DNA of 64,000 bases, taken from positions 124,001-188,000 of the forward strand of contig JAFKAC010000065.1 of assembly GCA_025766275.1 (NCBI GenBank), written 5' to 3'. Positions 59,810 through 64,000 of the stretch are shown here, one piece after another; within the stretch, counting starts at the first letter, position 1; each line of letters begins with the position of its first letter. The notes below the pieces were generated by a model that was not told the DNA's origin, made no database searches, and saw nothing but the letters and a program-made list of their open reading frames with translations. The translations under genes were made by a program, and so were the position numbers. Source of the DNA: Lactarius indigo (Eukaryota; Basidiomycota; Agaricomycetes; Russulales; Russulaceae).

Positions 59810-61145
59810 AAGAGGTGAGTAATGATTACTTCCTCTCTCGACGTCGACCTCAAAGGACATACTTGCGCCATCGGAATGTGAGGCATAACCCCTCCCCGCA
59901 TTGTAACGACCTCACCTGATCCTCAAATTCTCTGAGAAACCGAGCTTATTTCTCTTTACGGCCATGTGAAGCATTCTACCCAAGTTAAGATCAGCTCCAC
60001 CTGTCCTGCGGCCTCCTTCCAGTGTAACATATCGCCAAAGCACGTCCCTTCCTGACTCAACCCTGCCATACCGGATTCCCTTTCTTCCCACACCTTTCTT
60101 GTACCAACCAGAACCATCAATCTCACCTTTTCCCGGATATCCCCAATACTGCTGGCCAGCTGGCCGATGCTTGCGCCATCCTTGCCCGATGCCCCAACAG
60201 CGCCCCAAGCTTCAAACCTACCAGTGAGCTCGGCAATTCCCCACCCCGCCACATCTCTGCGCCTGCGCCAGCTCACTTGGTCGGATTTTACAGCATGATA
60301 AAGTCTACAACAGAAATACCTGCAGAGTCCCCGCCGTCCCGCCCGCCTTGGACCGACCTTCCCAGAAACGTCGGTAACATTTCTTTTTTCTCCTGTGGTT
60401 TACCCAAATGGGCTCTCCCTGGCCACTTGGAACAGCTGAGCTGGCGCCGAACACGCATGCATACGCCGACGGCCCACAATCAAACTTCTGGTACCCTTTC
60501 CACAAGTAAGCCGGGCGACTTATACAGTAGCCCCACCGTCCCCTACCTTGATTGCCCCGAGGACCTCCGCCGAATCCCAAAGGCCACATGCCCGATGCCG
60601 GAAGCGGCTTCACCGCCCTGATCAACGTCGTGACCGACAATTGCTTGTGCAGTGATGGTCGCGATACAATAAAGAGCCAGGACCGTCGTACTTCCGGCGG
60701 TGGGGGTGTCCAAGCTCGCTCATAGAGAAGAGCATATGCAACGGCGGTGATAAGAGGCAGTACCTATTCGGTTCACTCTGGATCACTCTGGATCGTTTCG
60801 GTAGAAGCGATGACACAGCAAAGCAATGGCTACAACCGTACGTTAGCGTGCCACGTTATCGGGCTTTGGGATTGGGGTCGTTTGCTTTCGACCTTAGACT
60901 TGGTTCTCCCGCGATGGTGGGGTGTTGAATGCGACCATCATGGTGTAGCTCGCTGATAGTTGCGCTAGGTAGACTACTATAATAGTAGTAATTATTGGGT
61001 GGTACAAAGGAAGTGATCGCCGTTACTGGTTCAGACAATAAGAGCGACGTCAGGTTGGCTTGCATCATGATTCAGTTTAGTGCGGGATTTTTCGGACTAC
61101 TGGCGGTCCGGACCGCCATGTGGCTATGCCGACGCTTTGGACAAG
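59810..61145 (+). pseudogene. Old VTS1 relic, unit 6
   Basis: Exon-3-like CTTCCTCTCTCGACGTCGAC near 59830, CGCCAAAGC...CCTGCCATACCGG, a CGCCTGCGCC segment and GATCGTTTCGGTAGAAGC near 60790. It ends in the CATGTGGCTATGCC stretch shared by the other relics. Not translatable. Confidence 0.55.
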
Positions 61146-61300
61146 GTGTGTCTATTGAGATATCTGCGACATCGACCGTCATGTCTGGTGGAAGTGAAGA
61201 GACTAGAGTCAATTACTTACTTTAGAAAGGCATGAGGTGACTCGAAGAACTAACGGGGCACCCTTATTGTAGAACACGAACTGAAGAAATACAAGGAACA
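61146..61300 (-). pseudogene. 5' remnant of a seventh F-box gene
   Basis: Contains only the exon 2 start, intron 1 (with acceptor CGCAG and donor GTAAGT), a 13-base version of exon 1 (ATGCCTTTCTAAA, one base short) and the conserved upstream block (CTTATTGTAGAACACGAA near 61264). All downstream exons are missing, and relic sequence abuts directly at about 61146. Confidence 0.7.
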
Positions 61301-61429
61301 CGAAGTCAAGCATGAAGTCATCACACCGCCATCAGCTGACTTAGAATACTTGGCTGAATAAGATTTGGGGCATAGGACGATACGTACATGCCGCATATGC
61401 ACAGCAGCGAGACGCCCAGTCAGAACACT

Positions 61430-62740
61430 TGTTGTCCCGCGTCAACGCGTCAACCTCAAAGGATGTACTCGCGCCATTGGGAAATCTGGGAACACTCCCC
61501 CCCCCGTCTTTTATTACTAACGACACCTGATCCCTTTCGAAGCCGAGCGCCTTTCTCTTCACGATCGTGTACAACATTCTACCCAAGTTTAGATCACCAC
61601 CCCTCCTCTCTCTTTGTCCTGCAACATATCACCAAAGCAGATACCTTCCTGACACAATCCGGATTTCTTTCCTTCCGCCCCTTTCTTGTAACAACCAGAA
61701 CCGCCAATCGCTTGCCTTTGACACCACCTTTTCTTACCTTTCTCCGGATATCACCCTTGATATCGCCAACACCGTCAACCAGCTGACTAATACCCGCGCT
61801 ACACTTGCCCAATGCCCCAAAGCACGGCAAACTTGAAGTTAACAACGCCCCACCGTATCTCTGCTCCTGTGCTTGGGCTCGGGGCGGCTCACTTGGCTAG
61901 ATCGCAGAGCACGATGGATCCCGCGTCAAAAATATCCGCAGATCCCCGCCGTCCCACCCAAGGTCCCACCCGCCGAGCATCGACCTTCAGAAATGCGGGC
62001 GGCGTTTCTTCTCGCCCCCGCACCAGATGGTGGCGTACGAGCTCTCCTGTGTCACTGGCGACAGCTGAGCTGGCGCTGAACACGCCACTCATACGTCGAT
62101 GGCCCAGAATCACACCTCCTATTTTCACGGACAGCCGCCCTTGCCGCAAATAAGCTTGGCACCTTATAAAACCGTGTCACGCTCTCTACCTTGAATTCCC
62201 CGAGAACCTCCGCCGAATCTCTCAAGGCCGGAAGCGGCTTCGCCCCTACGACCGACAATTGTGTTTACGGCGACGGTAGCAATGGAGTCAAAAGCCAGGA
62301 TCGTCGTGCTTCTGGTGGTGGGTGTTCAAGCTCGCTCATAGAGAAGAGCCTATGCAACGGCGGCAGCGGAGTCAGTACCTATTCCGATGCACAGAGACCT
62401 GCGCTCTGGATCACTCCGGGTCGTTTCAGTAGAAGGGATGATGGCAGCAATGCCATGGCTGCAGCCGATTTGCATGCCACGTTTTCGGGCTACGGTATTG
62501 GGGTCATCGGTTCCCAACATTAGACTAGGTTCTCCCGCGCTGGCAGGGTATTGAAAGGGGTCATTATGGCACGGGTCGCCGCTGGCTGTGCTATTAGGTC
62601 CATTGGTAGTGATCATCGAGGTAGTACAAAAGAGTTATCTAAGACTGAGACAATAAGGACTTCAGCTTGCATTTGGTGCGGGATGCTTTGGACCATTGTC
62701 GGACCTCCATGTGGCTGTGCCAGCGCTTTTGGTGGGTCGT
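61430..62740 (+). pseudogene. Old VTS1 relic, unit 7
   Basis: CCGCCAATCGCTTGCCTTTG (NRQSLAF) near 61701, the GATATCACC...GCCAACACCGTC segment, CGTATCTCTGCTCCTGTGCT and GGGTCGTTTCAGTAGAAGGG near 62418. Same relic class as 21180 and 59810; no open VTS1 frame. Confidence 0.6.
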
Positions 62741-62794
62741 GGGACGCGCAAAAATGACTGCGTCACCGTAAAGCCTTTTTTCTTTTTTTTTTCT

Positions 62795-63400
62795 TTGGAA
62801 TCATTTTCAATACTCACTATCGCTATCAGTACTGCGCCCACTGCAACCATCATTTCAACACTCTTGCAATGAGGCTTTTTAGGAGAAGACGGCCGAAACC
62901 TTTCTGGATCACCTCCTGGGTGAACTGCTGGGGAACTCAGCGCCATCGGCCGATGTGAGTGGCGCATGCATCCCTTTCCACTACCCCATCCCTTTATTAT
63001 ACTGAAGCTGTACAGCCCCTCCTCATGATTTTCGGCAGCATTCCAGGTCTTCCTCATCACCGTCCTGGAACAAATTGTCGACTGCGTGATTACTATCCTG
63101 AGCCTGGCTTTCGGTCGTTGTGCACAGAGCCAGATGCTGGACAAGTTCACGAGGATAGACCTCGGTCCGCTTCGGCCCACGCCAGCGCCAACCCAAATCA
63201 GTCTCAAATCACCAAACACATCGAGTCGACCTCCTTCTTCTCTACTTTACCGCCAACATTGCTAATAGTTCGAGTGACTGCTGCAGCTACGCTCGCCCAA
63301 CAACGCGCCAAACTCAGGCCCAACAATGAGGCCCACCCTGTCTGTGTGTCCCCCACCGTCTGGCGGACCTGTATCGGCGGCACCGGGCTCGACTGTTTTG
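62795..63400 (+). pseudogene. Second VTS1 relic, unit 7, with tail
   Basis: An exon-3-like TTTTTAGGAGAAGACGGCC near 62876, a GTCTTCCTCATCACCGTCC piece near 63047, CAACAACGCGCCAAACTCAG near 63298, then a jump to the C-terminal SAM-gene tail (GGCACCGGGCTCGACTG near 63378). Internal deletion between these points. Confidence 0.55.
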
Positions 63401-63738
63401 TTTTGTTTTGAGAGCCACAAAACAGCATCCCGCTATCTCCGTCTCTTCGCCGTATGTCTGCCCTTTACTGGTACTACAGTAGCGTTTCAGGACTTATGAC
63501 TCCTATCTAATTTTTTTTGCGCGAAAAATGTCAGAACTCCTTTTTTCTTTTTATACGGGTGGTGGCGGCGGGGGGCATTTTCTCTTCCCTTTTGATTCTT
63601 TCGAAACTCGATACGAACCTCGAGGAGTTTCCATTCATACATACAGGGCGTATGGTATTTGTATCCTCGGCGTCTGCACTCTTTCTCTTAGCTTTCCTTT
63701 GTATATGGGTGACTTTAAAGTGCGAAGGATATATTACA
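63400..63738. other. VTS1 3' flank, last copy
   Basis: Matches the 3' flank of copy 5 (around 48180-48480), including CGCGAAAAATGT and the CTCGAGGAGTT stretch. It is cut off by the retroelement fragment. Confidence 0.6.
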
Positions 63739-63741
63739 CTC

Positions 63742-64000
63742 GCTTACCCACCCGAAAACGCAGCTTGTCCCTGCGGGGAACCCCTTCGGACCGCGGAGCA
63801 CATTATCCGTCACTGCCCACGGTACCTTCACGACCGCATCGACACCGGCATCCTCCGGTTCGCCATCCCCCCTGCGCCCCCGCTCCACCCATTCACCGAC
63901 CTCTTATCCGAAAAGAGGGGCGTAGGCAAACTCCTAAAATTCTTTGACCAGACTCGCGCGCTCTCCAAGCCGGAATCCGGTCCCCCTATACCCGTGCCCC
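63742..64000 (+). mobile_element. Non-LTR retrotransposon polyprotein fragment (C-terminal end)
   Basis: Open for 86 codons to the window edge, reading AYPPENAACPCGEPLRTAEH and onward. A C-x-C...H...C knuckle (CPCGEP...EHIIRHC) followed by PRYLHDR is the typical segment after the RNase H / reverse transcriptase part of fungal LINE-like elements. There is no start, and the reverse transcriptase domain is not in the window, so this is a truncated copy. It joins VTS1 3' flank without spacer and may mark the right border of the array. Confidence 0.65.

Larger units (their letters stand above)
14375..63740. repeat. Tandem segmental-duplication array of VTS1 / F-box units
   Basis: A convergent pair, VTS1 on plus and a double F-box gene on minus, is repeated six times with unit lengths of roughly 7-10 kb. 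F-box genes start at 20980, 28602, 36616, 43141, 52655 and 59573. VTS1-derived sequence starts at 14564, 22995, 30594, 37299, 46321 and 55810. Promoters, 3' flanks and introns are duplicated along with the exons, so copying was at the DNA level and not by retrotransposition. Old VTS1 relics lie between each F-box start and the next VTS1 copy, showing at least two rounds of duplication. Confidence 0.85.

Noticed and set aside
1..64000. CRISPR arrays, rRNA or tRNA genes, bacterial operons
   Set aside because: No short regularly spaced repeats, no rRNA-like stretch and no confident cloverleaf were seen. Intron-rich genes rule out a prokaryotic origin.

Overview
The window looks like nuclear DNA of a filamentous basidiomycete, probably an Agaricomycete. 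The coding genes carry many introns of about 52-80 bases with GT...AG ends and a CTAAC-type branch site. Intergenic stretches are short. The families present are fungal: a Vts1/Smaug SAM protein, a mitochondrial-type lipase and large F-box families. F-box expansion of this kind fits Rhizoctonia/Ceratobasidiaceae, but the species is inference.

The left third (1-14.5 kb) is ordinary single-copy sequence. It holds a bHLH transcription factor (minus, 1359-2759), an unidentified 267-residue protein (minus, 6341-7259), a TGL2-like lipase whose reading frame is broken three times (plus, about 10731-12563) and a seven-exon short-chain dehydrogenase (plus, 12978-14312). About 3.5 kb on either side of the 6.3-7.3 kb gene shows no gene I can support.

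The right three quarters (about 14.4-63.7 kb) is one tandem segmental-duplication array. The unit is a convergent pair: a VTS1 gene on plus and a large F-box gene on minus. Only the leftmost VTS1 copy (14564-16904, 721 residues) is intact. The others (22995, 30594, 37299, 46321 and a stub at 55810) are pseudogenes with lost starts, stops, frameshifts and deletions. Between them lie much older, barely recognisable VTS1 relics. By contrast, all six F-box genes keep a complete reading frame. What look like pairs of overlapping open frames are, by splice-site and phase arithmetic, single four-exon genes (three exons in unit 2) of 1031-1043 residues. Each has two F-box/repeat modules in tandem and two C2H2-like zinc fingers near the C terminus. 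A seventh copy survives only as a 5' fragment at about 61.15-61.3 kb.

The array ends at about 63.74 kb, where VTS1 3'-flank sequence runs straight into the C-terminal part of a non-LTR retrotransposon polyprotein that leaves the window.

The most interesting signal is the contrast between F-box/zinc-finger genes kept open in every unit and companion VTS1 copies decaying beside them. This suggests a lineage-specific, selected family of double F-box proteins that is not explained by known housekeeping ubiquitin ligases.
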